Shown piece after piece: positions 28,301-38,516 of a stretch of 64,000 bases of DNA. The DNA is from Pseudomonas persica (lineage in GTDB: Bacteria; Pseudomonadota; Gammaproteobacteria; Pseudomonadales; Pseudomonadaceae): NCBI RefSeq assembly GCF_900291015.1, contig NZ_OLKL01000025.1:20043-84042 (forward strand). Reading direction: 5' to 3'. Under the pieces are notes generated by a model. The model made no database searches. It saw only the letters and a program-made list of their open reading frames with translations, and was not told where the DNA came from. The position numbers and the translations under genes are program-made. Every line of letters starts with the position of its first letter. Position 1 is the first letter of the stretch.

Positions 28301-31300
28301 GAGCACAACCGGCTGGTGGCGCAGACCAAGGACACCGTGCTCGACTCGGGCGACCTGGCGTTCCTCAACGAGTGGCTGCTCAACCCGCTGACCGCGCTGC
28401 CGGCCAACCAGGCCGAGATCGACGCGCTGGTGTGGAATGGCGAGCGTTTGTTCCAGGCGGCCAAGTTCGGTACCGAGATGCAGTACCAGCACCTGGTGTT
28501 CGAGGAGTTCGCCCGTACCGTGCAACCACGGGTCGACCTGTTCTTTGCCCCGACCCAGGTGTACGACGTTGATCTCGATGCGTCGATCGTGGCCGAGTTC
28601 GCCCACACCGTGTACCGCTTCGGCCACTCGATGCTGACCGAGACCGTCGACCGCTTCAACGTCGACTTCACCGTCATCGGCGACCCGAACAGTGCCAACC
28701 CCGACCAGCAACTGGGTCTGATCGCGGCATTCCTCAACCCGCTGGCGTACGCCGCCAGTGGTGTCACCCCCGAGGATGCCACCAGCGCCATCGTGCGCGG
28801 GGTCACCCGCCAGGCCGGTAACGAAATCGACGAGTTCGTCACCGAGGCGCTGCGCAACAACCTGCTCGGCCTGCCGCTGGACCTGCCGGCGATCAACATC
28901 GCCCGTGGCCGTGACGTCGGCATCCCATCGCTGAACGCCGTGCGCCGCGACATTTACGCGCAAACCGGCGATACCCAGCTCAAGCCGTACACCAGCTGGG
29001 TCGACCTGGTGCAGCACCTGAAACATCCGGAGTCGCTGATCAACTTCATCGCCGCCTACGGCACCCACAGCACCATCACCGGGGCCACCACGTTGCTGGA
29101 AAAACGTGCGGCGGCCATGGCCTTGGTGTTCGGCGGCGACGGCGCGCCAGCTGATCGCCTGGACTTCCTCAACAGCACTGGCGCCTACGCCAACGTCACT
29201 TTGCCTGGCAGGGATGGCGTGCTGGGTACCGCCGATGACCTGAGGGCGGTGACAGTGACCGGGGTCGATGCCATCGACCTGTGGATCGGTGGCCTGGCCG
29301 AAGCGAAAACCCCGTTTGGTGGCATGCTTGGCAGCACCTTCAACTTCGTGTTCGAGAACCAGATGGAGAAACTGCAGGACGGCGACCGCTTCTACTACCT
29401 GGAGCGCACCGCTGGCCTGTCGATGAACGCCGAGCTGGAAAGCAACTCGTTCGCCAAGCTGATCATGGCCAACACCTCGGCCACCCACCTGCCGGGCCTG
29501 GTGTTCTCCGACGTAGGCTTCTACCTGGAAGTGGACCAGAGCAAGCAGTTCAACGAAGGCCTTGGCAATGCCGACCCACTGGGCGAAAACGGCGAGCAGG
29601 TGGTGTTCCGCGACAGCCCGCTGACCGCAGGCCCGGACACCAACTACATCCGCTACGCCGGTGATCAGCACATCGTGCTGGGTGGCACCAACGGTGACGA
29701 CATTCTGGTCTCCAGCGAGGGCGACGATACGGTCTGGGGCGATGATGGCAACGACCGCATCGAGGGTGGCGACGGCAACGACCAGCTGCGTGGCGGTGCC
29801 GGCGACGACATCATCAGCGACATGGGTGGTGACGACAACATCCAGGGCGGCGACGGCAACGATGTGCTGCACGGTGGTAACGGCGTCAACCTGATCATCG
29901 GCGGTTTCGGCAACGACTTCATCGTCACCGGTGAGGATGCTTCCGAAGCCATCGGCGGCCAGGGCAACGACTTTATCCTGGGCAGCAAGGCCAACGAGCA
30001 GGACATGGGTAACGAAGGTGACGACTGGATCGAGAAAGGCACCTCGGACGGCGCGCCCGGCGACAACTTCGACCCGCTTGGCAACGACCCGGTCATCGGC
30101 CACGACGTGTTCATCGGTGGCAACGAGAACGACAAGTTCAACGGTGAAGGCGGCGACGACATCATGGTCGGCAGCCTGGGCTTCGGTGATCGCTACATCG
30201 GTGGCTCCGGCTACGACTGGGCAACCTTCAAGGACCTCGCCCAGGGCGTGACCATCGACTTCAGCGACCGCTTCTTCGATGTGCCGCCGGTACCAGGGTC
30301 GGGCGCGTCCGCGCTGGTGCGCTTCGACATCATGGAAGGCTTGTCGGGTTCGGCCCATGGTGACTTCCTGCGCGGTGACAGCGAAACCGCTGCCACCTTG
30401 CCGACCAACGGTGCCAACGGCAGCGTGCTGACCAACATCAGCCTGATCGACGGCCTGGCCGGCCTGCTGGCTGCCGGGGCGACGTTCTACGATGGCGGCA
30501 ACATCATCCTCGGCGGCAGTGGCAGCGATCTGATCGAAGGCCGTGGCGGTGACGATATCCTCGACGGTGACAAGTGGCTGAACGTGCGCATCAGCGTGCG
30601 CGCCAACAGCGACGGCACCGGCCCGGAAATCGCCAGCTACGACAGCATGGAGCCGATGGTGCCGCTGATGCTCAATGGCACCTACAATCCGGGCCAACTG
30701 GTGATCGTCCGCGAAATCCTCAACGGCACCGACAGCTATGACACGGCGGTGTTCTCGGGCGTGGCCACCGACTACAGCGTGGTGGTCGATGGCAACTCGG
30801 TGATCGTCACCGACCTGGTGGACGGGCGGGATGGTGTCGATCGCCTGACCGGCATCGAGCGCCTGCAGTTCTCCGACAGCTCCCAGGCCTCCGGCGTGGG
30901 CACCGCTGTCAACGCCGGCCCAACGAGCCACCTGGCGATCCTCGACGCAGTCACCGGTCTGCGCAACGATACATCGGTCAGCGGCCAGCTGCTGCGGGTG
31001 AGCAACCTGGCGGTGCACGATGCCGACAACGTCAGCGCCACCAACGCGAGCGGTGCCATCAACGGCCCTGTGGCGTACTACTGGCAAGTAGAGACCCTGC
31101 CAGGCTCGGGGGTGTACGAAGACATCACCTTCGTCGCCGCCGGTGAGGTTTCGCGGGCGATCGGCAGCACCTACCGGGTGACCGATGATGTAGCGGGCCT
31201 GAACATCCGCGTACGCGGGGTGTACCAGGACGCCAAGGGCACGCTGGAAATCGTCGATTCCTCGGCGAACAGCGCACCGACTGCCGGGCCGACCGTGACC

Positions 31301-34078
31301 GGGCTGCTGGTGCAGAACCAGACCCTCACCGCCAACACGGCAACCATCGTCGATGCCGATGGCCTGAGCAACCCGCAGTTCACCTTCCAGTGGCAGTCCA
31401 ACCGGGGGCTCGGCTGGGTCAATATTGCTGGCGCCATCAGCAGCACCTTTGTCCTGACCCAGGCGCAAGTTGGGCAGAACATGCGGGTCCTGGTGAGCTA
31501 CGTGGATGACTTTGGCGTGCAGGAAAGCATCGCTTCCGACATCCTCGACCCGGTGGCCAACGTCAATGATGCGCCTACCGGTGCCGTACTGATCAGCGAC
31601 ACCACGCCAGCCCTTGGGCAGACGCTGACGGCACTTACCGGCACTATTGCCGACCTGGACGGGCTGGGTGCGTTCAGCTTCCAGTGGCAGCAAGGTAGCG
31701 GTACGACGTTTACCAATATTGCTGGTGCGACTGCTGCTACCTTCACCCCAGGTCCGTCGCAGGGGCATTTCCAGCTGCGCGTGCTGGTGCGCTACACCGA
31801 CGGCTTCGGCGCCCAGGAAACGGTGACCTCTGCAGCGACGGCGGAGGTGCCGGCGGTGCCAGGCGTGACGCTGGTGGGTACAACCGCTGCGGATACCCTG
31901 ACCGGCACCGTGGGTGACGACGTCCTGCTTGGTCTGGCTGGTAACGACACACTCATTGGCCTGACCGGATTCGATCAGTTGTTCGGTGGTGATGGCGACG
32001 ACACGCTCGATGGCGGTGAAGGCAACGACACCCTCGACGGCGGTGCCGGCAACGATGTGCTTAATGGTGGGCTGGGTGCAGATGCGATGACGGGCGGCGC
32101 TGGCAACGACACGTTCGTTGTCGACAACGTGGGTGACACCGTCAGCGAGTCGGCTGGTGGGGGCTTGGACCTGGTGCAGACCAACCTGGCAAGCTACACC
32201 TTGGGCGCTAACCTGGAGAACCTGAGCTTTACCGGCATCGGCAACTTTATCGGTGTGGGTAATGCCCTGGCCAATACCATCGTCGGTGGTGCCGGAAACG
32301 ACTTCCTCAACGGTGGTGCGGGTATCGACCAGTTGGTGGGCGGTGCCGGCAACGACAGCTATGTGGTCGACAATGCCGGGGACGTGATCGTGGAACAGGC
32401 CGGTGGTGGTACCGACCTGGTGCGCACCACGCTGACCAGCTGGACGCTGGGCAACAACCTGGAGAACTTGAGGTACTTCGGTGCCGCCAACTTCACCGGT
32501 ACCGGTAATGCCCTGGACAACGTCATCACCGGTGGTTCAGGTAATGACATCCTCATCGGCAACGCCGGTAACGACACACTCGACGGTGGGCTCGGTACGG
32601 ACACCATGATCGGCGGAGCTGGTGATGACACCTTTGTCGTCGACAACGCTGCAGACATCATCGTCGAGGTGTTGGGCGGGGGCTCCGATCTGGTGCGCAC
32701 CAGCCTGGCGAGCTACACTCTCGCGGCCACCCTGGAGAGCCTGAGCTTTACCGGTACCGGCAACTTCACCGGTGTAGGTAATGGCCTGGCCAACACCATC
32801 GTCGGCGGAGCCGGAAACGACTTCCTCAACGGTGGCGCGGGTATCGATCTGCTGGTGGGCGGTGCCGGCAACGACAGCTATGTGGTCGATAATGCCGGGG
32901 ACGTGATCGTGGAACAGGCAGGGGCTGGTACCGACCTGGTGCGTACGACGCTGACCAGCTGGGCGCTGGGCAATAACCTGGAAAACTTGACCTACTTTGG
33001 TGCCGCAAACTTCGTGGGTACCGGTAACGGCTTGAACAACGTCATCACCAGTGGTTCGGGCAATGATGTCCTAAACGGTGGGGCAGGCTCAGATACCATG
33101 ACAGGCGGTGCCGGCAATGACACCTATGTCGTCGATAACGTGGGTGACACCGTCAGCGAGTCGGCTGGTGGGGGCTTGGACCTGGTGCAGACCAACCTGG
33201 CAAGCTACACCTTGGGCGCTAACCTGGAGAACCTGAGCTTTACCGGCATCGGCAACTTTATCGGTGTGGGTAATGCCCTGGCCAATACCATCGTCGGTGG
33301 TGCCGGAAACGACTTCCTCAACGGTGGTGCGGGTATCGACCAGTTGGTGGGCGGTGCCGGCAACGACAGCTATGTGGTCGACAATGCCGGGGACGTGATC
33401 GTGGAACAGGCCGGTGGTGGTACCGACCTGGTGCGCACCACGCTGACCAGCTGGACGCTGGGCAACAACCTGGAGAACTTGAGGTACTTCGGTGCCGCCA
33501 ACTTCACCGGTACCGGTAATGCCCTGGACAACGTCATCACCGGTGGCTCAGGTAATGACACCCTCACCGGTGGTGTCGGCAACGACCAGCTGCTGGGTGG
33601 CATTGGCAACGATACTCTGGACGGCGGCGACGGCAACGACAGCCTGGATGGCGGTCTTGGCAACGACATCCTCAACGGTGGGGCAGGCAGTGACACGCTG
33701 TTCGGCGATGATGGCAACGACATTCTGTCGGGTGGTAGTGGCAATGACTTCATCAACGGTGCGGCAGGCGATGACACGGTCAACGGCGGCGCGGGCGATG
33801 ACACGATGATGGCCACTGACGGCAATGATGTCTTCCAGTTCGCCGCGGGCTTCGGCAATGACCTGATCATCAACTTCGATAGTGATGTGACGGGCGGGCA
33901 GGACCTGCTGGATATTACCGCCTTCAACATCACCGCAGCCACCTTTGCCGCCAACGTTACCATCGCCGATGACGGCGCGGATACGCTGGTAAGTATCGGT
34001 GCTACCGACTCCATCCGCCTGGTGGGGGTGGCGGATGCAACCACGGTGACTGCAGCGGACTTCAACCTGGCAGGTTGA
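22376..34078 (+). CDS. pepA: Giant secreted RTX protein with two animal-type heme peroxidase domains
   Basis: A 3,900-residue type I secretion substrate. Two homologous peroxidase modules lie about 1,533 residues apart. Module 1 has distal His H161 ([12 protein letters not shown]), Arg/Glu R426/E429 ([10 protein letters not shown]) and proximal His H550 (YRFGHSML). Module 2 repeats them as H1694, R1959/E1962 and H2084, so both look catalytically competent. Ten GxDGxxGTADD-type PERCAL calcium inserts lie within the modules. RTX nonapeptides (GGxGNDxLx) occur at ~900-1085, ~2430-2605 and ~3168-3820, Ig-like segments at ~1342-1472 and ~2842-3162. The last ~80 residues form the secretion signal. 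It matches P. putida PepA (PP_2561, about 3,600 residues). ATG 22376 fits the family N terminus; an upstream in-frame start is unlikely. Confidence 0.93.
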   Translation: MADFSKSDLEFILQQIFIAEAHADGASLIDLLPNSQVPFGLRTVDGSYNNLVTGQSEFGASDNAFLRLLSPSFSGDYLGTGTVTDSQPRTISNLIVDQTANNPAAVEANGGAAPVISPGIDGVFGTADDTEVFFIPNVSPDVGLTAGFNAWMTFFGQFFDHGLDLVTKSSTDFVFIPLQPDDPLFDPNSPTNFMVLPRAVRTAGADGVVGTADDGQTNTTSPFVDQSQTYSSHPSHQVFLREYTLNAAGDPVTTGRLITNRDLGPDGRFGTADDGSGESGGMATWAVVKAQARDLLGINLTDADVHSVPLLATDPYGNFLRGPNGMPQVVMRVNNGADGIAGTADDVTTLVEGNRDAPISLANAVSTGHGFLDDIAHNAAPVLVDGVLQADADTAVGNAQPVGPGGNNLTYDNELLDAHYIAGDGRVNENIGLTAVHHVFHSEHNRLVQQTKDTLLASGDLAFLNQWLIDDVAAIPTTPAEIAALVWDGERLFQAAKFGTEMQYQHLVFEEFARTIQPQIDEFLAPNGYDTAIDPAILAEFAHVVYRFGHSMLTETVDRFDPAFATVNGDPQLGLIAAFLNPLAFAGSGATADEAAGAIIRGVTRQLGNEIDEFVTEALRNNLLGLPLDLPALNIARGRDTGIPTLNEARRDFYAATGDSQLKPYISWADFADHLKHPASLINFIAAYGTHSTITGATTEAEKRAAAVALVLGGDGAPADRLDFLNGTGAYVNVTLAGADGIAGTADDISGVTVTGVDDIDFWVGGLAEQKMPFGGMLGSTFNFVFETQLEALQNGDRFYYLARTAGMNFGTELENNSFAKLIMLNSDVTHLSNTVFLTPTFTLEVNQANQFTGLGADGRADPTGGIEINGVEIVPLVIRDNPDTVGTDTNYLHYTGEDHVVLGGTAADDIIISGEGDDSVYGDGGNDTLEGGAGNDAVLGGAGDDIITDSFGDNRLEGNDGNDVIVAGSMLVGGNLILGGNGQDFIITTEDISTTFGGQGDDFILGAKTNLPPTGNEGDDWIERGTQDGAPGDNFAPLLGDEVIGNDIFVGGGGFDEMIGEGGDDIFVGSDAQDKMEGMSGFDWITNKNDKVGVTVDLTLAALAQPHGNAPNQNAGVFNPVGASPASILDRFAEVEGVSGSNFADVLKGDNVDAVTILNHGGATGSALTNVALIRGLQQFLADAGLPTTGFATGNIMLGGNGSDLIEGRGGDDLIDGDKWLNVRIAVYAPEDVNHTGPEIASFDSMVDMIPFMLDRTYNPGQLKAVREILPGTSTGGAAFDTAVFSGLQNEYVVTQNTRGTADTSDDVWTVTDTVDGRDGVDTLLHIERLQFSDGQRVLVEGLNAQPTGSPAITDGNGGAITVGDVLTVNVADVLDADNISAANPLGTLADRSVSYYWQFEATPGSGVFEDIILLPAGDLAFQSADGTTFKVSPDLAGLSLRVKAIYQDAHGTTEVLFSQPTAVVQPGAPVVPTPAAPVVDATAGGAGLHMVRSDLNFILDQIKIAEADAAGADILSLLPNIRAPLGLRTVDGSNNNLLNLNGINNTEFGAADNVFPRVTDPVFNPAEGAPAGFFGPGSPAIPGSSYEQTSGPVFDSQPRTISNLIVDQTSNNPAAYATAYDPGVDGVLNFGAVGNDDVLKDGVRIVASPGLDGQFGTADDHDVYLFENTAADAGLSAPFNAWMTFFGQFFDHGLDLVTKGGSGTIYIPLQPDDPLYVEGGFTNFMVVTRATNLPGPDGILGNADDIHEHTNTTSPFVDQNQTYSSHPSHQVFLRAYVMTDAGPVATGELITNRDLGTDGTFGTADDIPIGGMATWKVVKAQARDVLGINLTDADVDNVPLLATDAYGNFLRGPTGMPQVVMRVNNGADGIAGTADDVTELVEGNRDAPISLTNAVRTGHQFLADIAHNAAPVFSGGVLAPDADSVAGNAVPVDPNTGANLAYDDELLDAHYIAGDGRVNENIGLTAVHAIFHAEHNRLVAQTKDTVLDSGDLAFLNEWLLNPLTALPANQAEIDALVWNGERLFQAAKFGTEMQYQHLVFEEFARTVQPRVDLFFAPTQVYDVDLDASIVAEFAHTVYRFGHSMLTETVDRFNVDFTVIGDPNSANPDQQLGLIAAFLNPLAYAASGVTPEDATSAIVRGVTRQAGNEIDEFVTEALRNNLLGLPLDLPAINIARGRDVGIPSLNAVRRDIYAQTGDTQLKPYTSWVDLVQHLKHPESLINFIAAYGTHSTITGATTLLEKRAAAMALVFGGDGAPADRLDFLNSTGAYANVTLPGRDGVLGTADDLRAVTVTGVDAIDLWIGGLAEAKTPFGGMLGSTFNFVFENQMEKLQDGDRFYYLERTAGLSMNAELESNSFAKLIMANTSATHLPGLVFSDVGFYLEVDQSKQFNEGLGNADPLGENGEQVVFRDSPLTAGPDTNYIRYAGDQHIVLGGTNGDDILVSSEGDDTVWGDDGNDRIEGGDGNDQLRGGAGDDIISDMGGDDNIQGGDGNDVLHGGNGVNLIIGGFGNDFIVTGEDASEAIGGQGNDFILGSKANEQDMGNEGDDWIEKGTSDGAPGDNFDPLGNDPVIGHDVFIGGNENDKFNGEGGDDIMVGSLGFGDRYIGGSGYDWATFKDLAQGVTIDFSDRFFDVPPVPGSGASALVRFDIMEGLSGSAHGDFLRGDSETAATLPTNGANGSVLTNISLIDGLAGLLAAGATFYDGGNIILGGSGSDLIEGRGGDDILDGDKWLNVRISVRANSDGTGPEIASYDSMEPMVPLMLNGTYNPGQLVIVREILNGTDSYDTAVFSGVATDYSVVVDGNSVIVTDLVDGRDGVDRLTGIERLQFSDSSQASGVGTAVNAGPTSHLAILDAVTGLRNDTSVSGQLLRVSNLAVHDADNVSATNASGAINGPVAYYWQVETLPGSGVYEDITFVAAGEVSRAIGSTYRVTDDVAGLNIRVRGVYQDAKGTLEIVDSSANSAPTAGPTVTGLLVQNQTLTANTATIVDADGLSNPQFTFQWQSNRGLGWVNIAGAISSTFVLTQAQVGQNMRVLVSYVDDFGVQESIASDILDPVANVNDAPTGAVLISDTTPALGQTLTALTGTIADLDGLGAFSFQWQQGSGTTFTNIAGATAATFTPGPSQGHFQLRVLVRYTDGFGAQETVTSAATAEVPAVPGVTLVGTTAADTLTGTVGDDVLLGLAGNDTLIGLTGFDQLFGGDGDDTLDGGEGNDTLDGGAGNDVLNGGLGADAMTGGAGNDTFVVDNVGDTVSESAGGGLDLVQTNLASYTLGANLENLSFTGIGNFIGVGNALANTIVGGAGNDFLNGGAGIDQLVGGAGNDSYVVDNAGDVIVEQAGGGTDLVRTTLTSWTLGNNLENLRYFGAANFTGTGNALDNVITGGSGNDILIGNAGNDTLDGGLGTDTMIGGAGDDTFVVDNAADIIVEVLGGGSDLVRTSLASYTLAATLESLSFTGTGNFTGVGNGLANTIVGGAGNDFLNGGAGIDLLVGGAGNDSYVVDNAGDVIVEQAGAGTDLVRTTLTSWALGNNLENLTYFGAANFVGTGNGLNNVITSGSGNDVLNGGAGSDTMTGGAGNDTYVVDNVGDTVSESAGGGLDLVQTNLASYTLGANLENLSFTGIGNFIGVGNALANTIVGGAGNDFLNGGAGIDQLVGGAGNDSYVVDNAGDVIVEQAGGGTDLVRTTLTSWTLGNNLENLRYFGAANFTGTGNALDNVITGGSGNDTLTGGVGNDQLLGGIGNDTLDGGDGNDSLDGGLGNDILNGGAGSDTLFGDDGNDILSGGSGNDFINGAAGDDTVNGGAGDDTMMATDGNDVFQFAAGFGNDLIINFDSDVTGGQDLLDITAFNITAATFAANVTIADDGADTLVSIGATDSIRLVGVADATTVTAADFNLAG
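32126..32535 (+). repeat. Exact 410-bp direct repeat within pepA, copy 1
   Basis: Identical base for base to 33137-33546 (offset 1,011 bp, exactly 337 codons). It encodes two units of the pattern NVGDTVSES...[10 protein letters not shown]...[11 protein letters not shown] and NAGDVIVEQ...[11 protein letters not shown] diverged third copy lies between them. Confidence 0.95.
33137..33546 (+). repeat. Exact 410-bp direct repeat within pepA, copy 2
   Basis: Second copy of the repeat at 32126. The first differences are at 33136 (t versus c) and 33547 (c versus t). Confidence 0.95.
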
Positions 34079-34100
34079 GGGCCTGAGAGATACGCTGCAA

Positions 34101-34117
34101 GGGCCGCTTTGCGGCCC
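34101..34117 (+). terminator. GC hairpin after pepA
   Basis: Stem GGGCCGC / GCGGCCC with TTT loop, 22 nt after the pepA stop; the same hairpin follows the YebC-family gene. No T-tract, so its termination strength is uncertain. Confidence 0.55.
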
Positions 34118-34118
34118 A

Positions 34119-34350
34119 TTCGCGGGCAAGCCCGCTCCCACAAGTGCCAACCCGGGCTTGTGGGAGTGGGCTTGCCCGCGCTGTGGATGGCACCGGCGTT
34201 GCCGGTGTTCGCGGCTAAAGCCGCTCCCACAGGTTTGCACATGGTTCGAGGTCCACGTGGTCGGGGTGGGAGCTGGCTTGCCGGCGATCACCGGCGCAGC
34301 CGGTGCCATATGGCGCGTCGCCTGCTTCACGGGCTTGCCCGCTCCGACAA
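34119..34350. repeat. Cluster of about five REP elements
   Basis: The 320-bp gap between pepA and the isochorismatase-like gene is almost entirely REP sequence. Cores lie near 34121-34142 (CGCGGGCAAGCCCGCTCCCA), 34155-34180 (inverse), 34208-34233 (TTCGCGGCTAAAGCCGCTCC), 34266-34288 (GAGCTGGCTTGCCGG) and 34329-34345 (partial). Small CACCGG...CCGGTG hairpins lie between them. Confidence 0.8.
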
Positions 34351-34398
34351 TGGAGCGCGTTATACTCCGCGTCTTTTGCCCATGCCCGGAATCCGCAC

Positions 34399-34884
34399 AT
34401 GCGCCAGGTTTTGCTCATCGTCGATGTCCAGTCCACCTTCAGCCCGCCCGAGTGGCTGATCGATGGCCTGCGCCGATTGTCGGCCACCATCCCCACCATT
34501 GCCTCGGTCGAGTTGCACGATGAACAGGTCACGCCGTTCGAGCGCCAACTCGGCTGGCACCCGGCGGCCGAGGACGAGAGCCTGATCGAAGCCGACCAGG
34601 TGTTCGTCAAGCATGGCTACGGGCAGAGCGCCGAGGCCATCGACTACATTCGGCAACTGGGCGTGGAGCGCGTGCTGGTGTGCGGGCTGCAGACCGAAAC
34701 CTGTGTGCTGGCCGCCGGTTTCGCCCTGTTCGATGCGGGTCTGATGCCCACCCTGGTCACCGACATGACGGTAGGGTCTTCGCTGGACAGGTCGGGCAAG
34801 CTGGGGATCCAGTTGTGGCAGCAGCACTTCCGCCAGGTCACCACCTCGGCCGAAGTGCTTGCCGAACTGGCCGCGCAAGGCTAG
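34399..34884 (+). CDS. Isochorismatase-family cysteine hydrolase
   Basis: A 161-residue protein with the family triad visible: Asp in LLIVDVQSTF, Lys in VFVKHGYGQS, and Cys in LQTETCVLAAGFALFDAG. Such hydrolases act on amides, ureas or isochorismate-like vinyl ethers; the substrate here is unknown. The preferred start is the ATG at 34399, as the family begins a few residues before the IVDVQ strand; longer frames run into the REP cluster. Likely a single gene. Confidence 0.85.
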   Translation: MRQVLLIVDVQSTFSPPEWLIDGLRRLSATIPTIASVELHDEQVTPFERQLGWHPAAEDESLIEADQVFVKHGYGQSAEAIDYIRQLGVERVLVCGLQTETCVLAAGFALFDAGLMPTLVTDMTVGSSLDRSGKLGIQLWQQHFRQVTTSAEVLAELAAQG

Positions 34885-34941
34885 TTCAATGTCACCGCAG
34901 TCGAGGTGGCAGCACAAGGCGGCCAGCACTGGCCCGATCCA

Positions 34942-35640
34942 TCAGGCCACATCCACCAGTACGATCTCGCTGTCCTCGATGGCGGTCACCCGCAGCACCT
35001 GCTCCTGCTCGATCGCCACACCATCGCGCGCCTTGGTGCGCAGCCCGTTGACCTCCACCAGCCCCTTGGCCGGCACCAGGTAGCCCCGGCGTGCGGCATC
35101 GAAGCGGTACTCGGCAGTTTCACCGGCATGCAGGGTGGCAGCCAGCAACCGCGCATCGGTACGGATCTGCAGGCTGTCCTCATCGCCCACGCGGCCGCTG
35201 GCCAGGGTCACGAAGCCTTCGCCACGCTCACCTTTGGGGAACGGCCGGGTACCCCACTGCGGTGCTTCACCAGTGCGCTCCGGCACGATCCAGATCTGGA
35301 AAATACGCGTGTCGACGTCCTCCAGGTTGTACTCGCTGTGCACGATGCCGGTACCGGCACTCATCACCTGCACATCACCGGCTTCGGTACGGCCTTTGTT
35401 ACCCAGGCTGTCCTGGTGGCTGATCGCGCCTTCACGCACATAGGTGATGATTTCCATGTCGCGGTGCGGGTGCGGCGGGAAGCCGCTGCCGGCAGCGATC
35501 AGGTCGTCGTTCCACACCCGCAGGTTGCCCCAGTGCATGCGCGCCGGGTCGTAGTACTCGGCAAACGAGAAGTGGTGGTGGGCGTCGAGCCAGCCGTGGT
35601 TGGCGTGGCCGAGGCTTTCGAACGGTCGCAGTTGCAGCAT
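34942..35640 (-). CDS. Pirin-family bicupin (YhhW type)
   Basis: A 232-residue cupin. The metal ligands of YhhW are in place: H57 and H59 (FPPHPHRDMEI), H101 and E103 (GIVHSEYN). Pirins such as E. coli YhhW show quercetin 2,3-dioxygenase activity in vitro; the cellular substrate is not known. It is divergent from the helicase gene, with a 219-bp AT-rich gap. Confidence 0.9.
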   Translation of the reverse strand: MLQLRPFESLGHANHGWLDAHHHFSFAEYYDPARMHWGNLRVWNDDLIAAGSGFPPHPHRDMEIITYVREGAISHQDSLGNKGRTEAGDVQVMSAGTGIVHSEYNLEDVDTRIFQIWIVPERTGEAPQWGTRPFPKGERGEGFVTLASGRVGDEDSLQIRTDARLLAATLHAGETAEYRFDAARRGYLVPAKGLVEVNGLRTKARDGVAIEQEQVLRVTAIEDSEIVLVDVA

Positions 35641-35859
35641 GTCGTGCTCCTTGAATCAGTGGATTGACGCCATGATGCGCTGAAGAAGCATCTAAAATAA
35701 GCGTAAATATCGGCTTAAAACAATCAGTAAAATAGATTTGTTGCGGTGGAGTGTTTTATCCGCTTCATCGCCTAATCCACTGATCTGCAAGCATTCGCTG
35801 GCGATTTTTTGTCGATCCGGCGAACATGCCCGCTGATTCAGTTTTTCAACGGAGTGACC

Positions 35860-38331
35860 GTGGCCCACGAGCAACCCCAGGCCCCCGCCGACCTTACCCC
35901 TCCTGCCCAACTGCCCTGGTTTCGCCGCCTGGCGGCCCGCCTGCTGGGGCGTGGCCTGACCCGCCTGCAGGCCCAGCACCGCGACTCCTGGTTCCTCGGC
36001 CATGCCAGCGGCCAGCGCAGTGGCCATGCCGATGGCCTGCGTGAAGGGTTCGCGCGCGGGCGGGTGGAAGGTTACGAGGCCGGGCGCCAGGTGCTGGTGA
36101 TCCGCGATACCCGCCCCGACACCGCCGCCGTGCCGGGCCAGGATGACAACCTGTTCGATGACTGGCGCCTGCCCCTGACCGCCGAGCTGAAAAAGCGCTT
36201 CAAGGCCGATGTCGCCCAGCGCTTGCCCGCCGAGGCCCAACCCAGTGCCGCGCAATGGAAGCTGATTTTCAGCGACACGCCGTCCACCTGCGTGGTGGCC
36301 GGGGCCGGGGCGGGCAAATCCACTTCGCTGGTGCTGCGCATCCTGCTGCTGCGCCATTACCTGGGCTATGAGCTGGACGCGATGACCGTGGTCACCTTCA
36401 CCCGCGAGTCGCGCAAGGACTTCATCAAGCGCCTGCTGCAAGTGTTCGCCGTGTGGCAGATCAACCTGCAACCGCTGCAGGCGCGCGAGCTGGTGCGCAC
36501 CTTCCATTCGCGCATCCTGCCGCTGGTGCGCAGCCTGCCGGGCTTTGGCCAGGTACGCGCGTTCGAAACACTGGGCAACGAGATGCCGGCCGGGCGTGAG
36601 GCCGAGGCCGAGAGCAACCCGTTCGACCTGCGCCTGAACGATGCCCAGCGCCAGCAGCTGAACCAGTGCTACAGCACCCTGCTGGGCGACAGCCCACGTT
36701 TTGCCGAGCTGGTCGGCCTGTTGCGCAGCGAAGCCCTGCAACTGAAGCCGCTGGACCCGAATAATCCCGATGTGCAGAAGCGCGTGCAGGTAATCCAGTT
36801 GGCGGCCCAGCGCGACGAAGAACTGTGCGACGTGATCGAGGACCTGTGGTTCGCCGCTGGCGCCTGGCCGATCAAAGGCATCGAACCCTGCCGTGAGACG
36901 ATCCAGATCCGTGGCAGCCGCTTTCATGTGCATGGCCGTCTGGCCGGCCAGGGGCCGTTGGTGGTGCTGGGCTTCGACCCGGCGGAAAGCGCGCAGTACC
37001 AGCGCCCCGGCGCCAAGCTGGCGGTGCGCGCCGAATGGGCGGTCAAGCGCACCCTGCTGCAGGCCTTCTGCGACCGGCCGCTGATCTGGCTCGACAATTA
37101 CGCCATGGCCCGGCGCCTGGCAGCCTCGCTGGCCGGTGATGCCGTGGCCGGCCCCGGCTTCGAATACAAGGTCAAGGGCGAACTGGCCCCGGCGCCGCTG
37201 CTCGATGCCTTTGTCGGTGCGGCGAATTTCATCGAGAACCTGGGCCTGGACGTGAACACTGCCGTGGCGGCGATGAGCTTCCCCTCCGGCGACAGCGATG
37301 CGCTGTTCTTCGAGGCCCTGGCCCTGTACTGGAAGGCCCTGGAGGCGCACCTGCTGGACCAGTCGCCGCCGGTGATGAGCTACAACCGCATGTTCGCTTT
37401 GTTCGGCGAGAACAACCCGGAAAACCTGCAACTGCTGCCCGACCCGTTGCTGCGACCGCTGGCGCACCTGATGATCGACGAGTTTCAGGATGTGTCGCCG
37501 CAGATCGTCAGCTGGCTGCGCGCCAGCCTCGCCGAGATCCGCCGGCGCGGCCCGGCAATGCACACCGGGCGCCATGCCCGGCATTCGTCGCTGCTGTGCG
37601 TGGGCGATGACTGGCAGTCGATCTACGGCTGGCGTGGCAGTTCGCCCAAGTACTTCATGGAGTTCACCAAGGCTTTCCCGTCGCCGGCCAACACGCGGGT
37701 GATGCTGGTCGACAACTACCGTTGCCAGCAGCAGGTGATCGACGCGGCCGAACACCTGGTCAAGGGCACCCCGGCGATTGCCGGCAAGAAAGCCCGCGCC
37801 AGTGGCCCGGCGGCCGAGTTGCCGGGCTCGCCAGTCAAGGTATTCGACCGTGACGAGGCCGCCCTCGGTGAAACGCTGATCGAGCACTACCAGCGTGGTG
37901 AGACGGTGATGATGCTGTACCGCAAGGGCAGCGACAGGGCGCTGATGAACGACCACCTGCAAAGCGTGCTGCATGCCGAGGCGGCGTTGCCGGCCGAGCA
38001 ACGCCGGTTGCGTCAGTTGACCTACCACAGTGCCAAGGGCTTGCAGGCCGATGCCGTGTTCATGCTGGGCGACTGCCAGTACCTGACCAGTTCGCCCTAC
38101 AAGAACCAGGTGTACCGCCAGGCCGGGTTGGGCAAGGCCGGTGATGCCCAGCCGTTCGATACCGCGCAGAAGGAAGAGGTGCAGCGCCTGGCCTACGTGG
38201 CGGTGACCCGTGCGGTGCAGCACTGCTACTGGCACGTGGAGGCCGCCAACGGTGAAACTGCAGCGGCGCCGCGTGCGTCCAGCCAGGTGGATGGCAAGCA
38301 GGCGTTCTTCGAGGACCTGCGCGGGCAGTGA
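35860..38331 (+). CDS. UvrD/Rep-like superfamily 1 DNA helicase (helicase IV-like)
   Basis: An 823-residue SF1A helicase. Motif I is VVAGAGAGKSTSLVLR, motif II LMIDEFQDVSP, motif III VGDDWQSIYGWRGSS, motif IV MLVDNYRC, motif V LTYHSAKGLQADAVF and motif VI LAYVAVTRAVQHCYW. The N-terminal ~150 residues precede motif I and carry a Gly-periodic stretch (GHASGQRSGHADGLREGF) of unknown role. Such enzymes unwind 3'-5' DNA in repair or recombination. The start is ambiguous: GTG at 35860 has ACGGAG five bases upstream; GTG 35854 and TTG 35809 are alternatives. Confidence 0.85.
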   Translation: MAHEQPQAPADLTPPAQLPWFRRLAARLLGRGLTRLQAQHRDSWFLGHASGQRSGHADGLREGFARGRVEGYEAGRQVLVIRDTRPDTAAVPGQDDNLFDDWRLPLTAELKKRFKADVAQRLPAEAQPSAAQWKLIFSDTPSTCVVAGAGAGKSTSLVLRILLLRHYLGYELDAMTVVTFTRESRKDFIKRLLQVFAVWQINLQPLQARELVRTFHSRILPLVRSLPGFGQVRAFETLGNEMPAGREAEAESNPFDLRLNDAQRQQLNQCYSTLLGDSPRFAELVGLLRSEALQLKPLDPNNPDVQKRVQVIQLAAQRDEELCDVIEDLWFAAGAWPIKGIEPCRETIQIRGSRFHVHGRLAGQGPLVVLGFDPAESAQYQRPGAKLAVRAEWAVKRTLLQAFCDRPLIWLDNYAMARRLAASLAGDAVAGPGFEYKVKGELAPAPLLDAFVGAANFIENLGLDVNTAVAAMSFPSGDSDALFFEALALYWKALEAHLLDQSPPVMSYNRMFALFGENNPENLQLLPDPLLRPLAHLMIDEFQDVSPQIVSWLRASLAEIRRRGPAMHTGRHARHSSLLCVGDDWQSIYGWRGSSPKYFMEFTKAFPSPANTRVMLVDNYRCQQQVIDAAEHLVKGTPAIAGKKARASGPAAELPGSPVKVFDRDEAALGETLIEHYQRGETVMMLYRKGSDRALMNDHLQSVLHAEAALPAEQRRLRQLTYHSAKGLQADAVFMLGDCQYLTSSPYKNQVYRQAGLGKAGDAQPFDTAQKEEVQRLAYVAVTRAVQHCYWHVEAANGETAAAPRASSQVDGKQAFFEDLRGQ

Positions 38332-38516
38332 GGGTCGGTGACGGTTAAGTCACAGTCGGTGACGGGCCAGTGGTGTGTCTGACGTTGCGCCAAGGTAACG
38401 TGTCGGAGCCTTGCATGGCCCGGCGCAAGGGTTGCCGCTGGTGACAGGAATCGAAGGGGCCGGCGGCGTATTCGGCCTGGTGTGGTCGTACCAGGCTTCA
38501 GTCAGGAAGCGTACCC
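38332..38516. promoter_or_regulatory. Repeat-bearing upstream region of the alpha/beta hydrolase
   Basis: Direct repeats GTCGGTGACGG at 38334-38344 and 38355-38365 (21-bp period). Overlapping them is an inverted repeat GTGAC-N6-GTCAC at 38338-38353. The two-turn spacing suggests a protein binding site; no regulator is identified. Confidence 0.35.

Noticed and set aside
24413..31768. A 2,451-codon open frame on the minus strand opposite pepA
   Set aside because: It is a by-product of high GC and the repeated Gly/Asp/Asn codons of pepA; the translation is low-complexity His/Val/Gln/Gly without any family motif.
34119..34350. Possible CRISPR-like or IS remnant array
   Set aside because: Units are palindromic REP elements in both orientations with irregular spacing, not direct repeats with uniform spacers; no cas or transposase gene is near.
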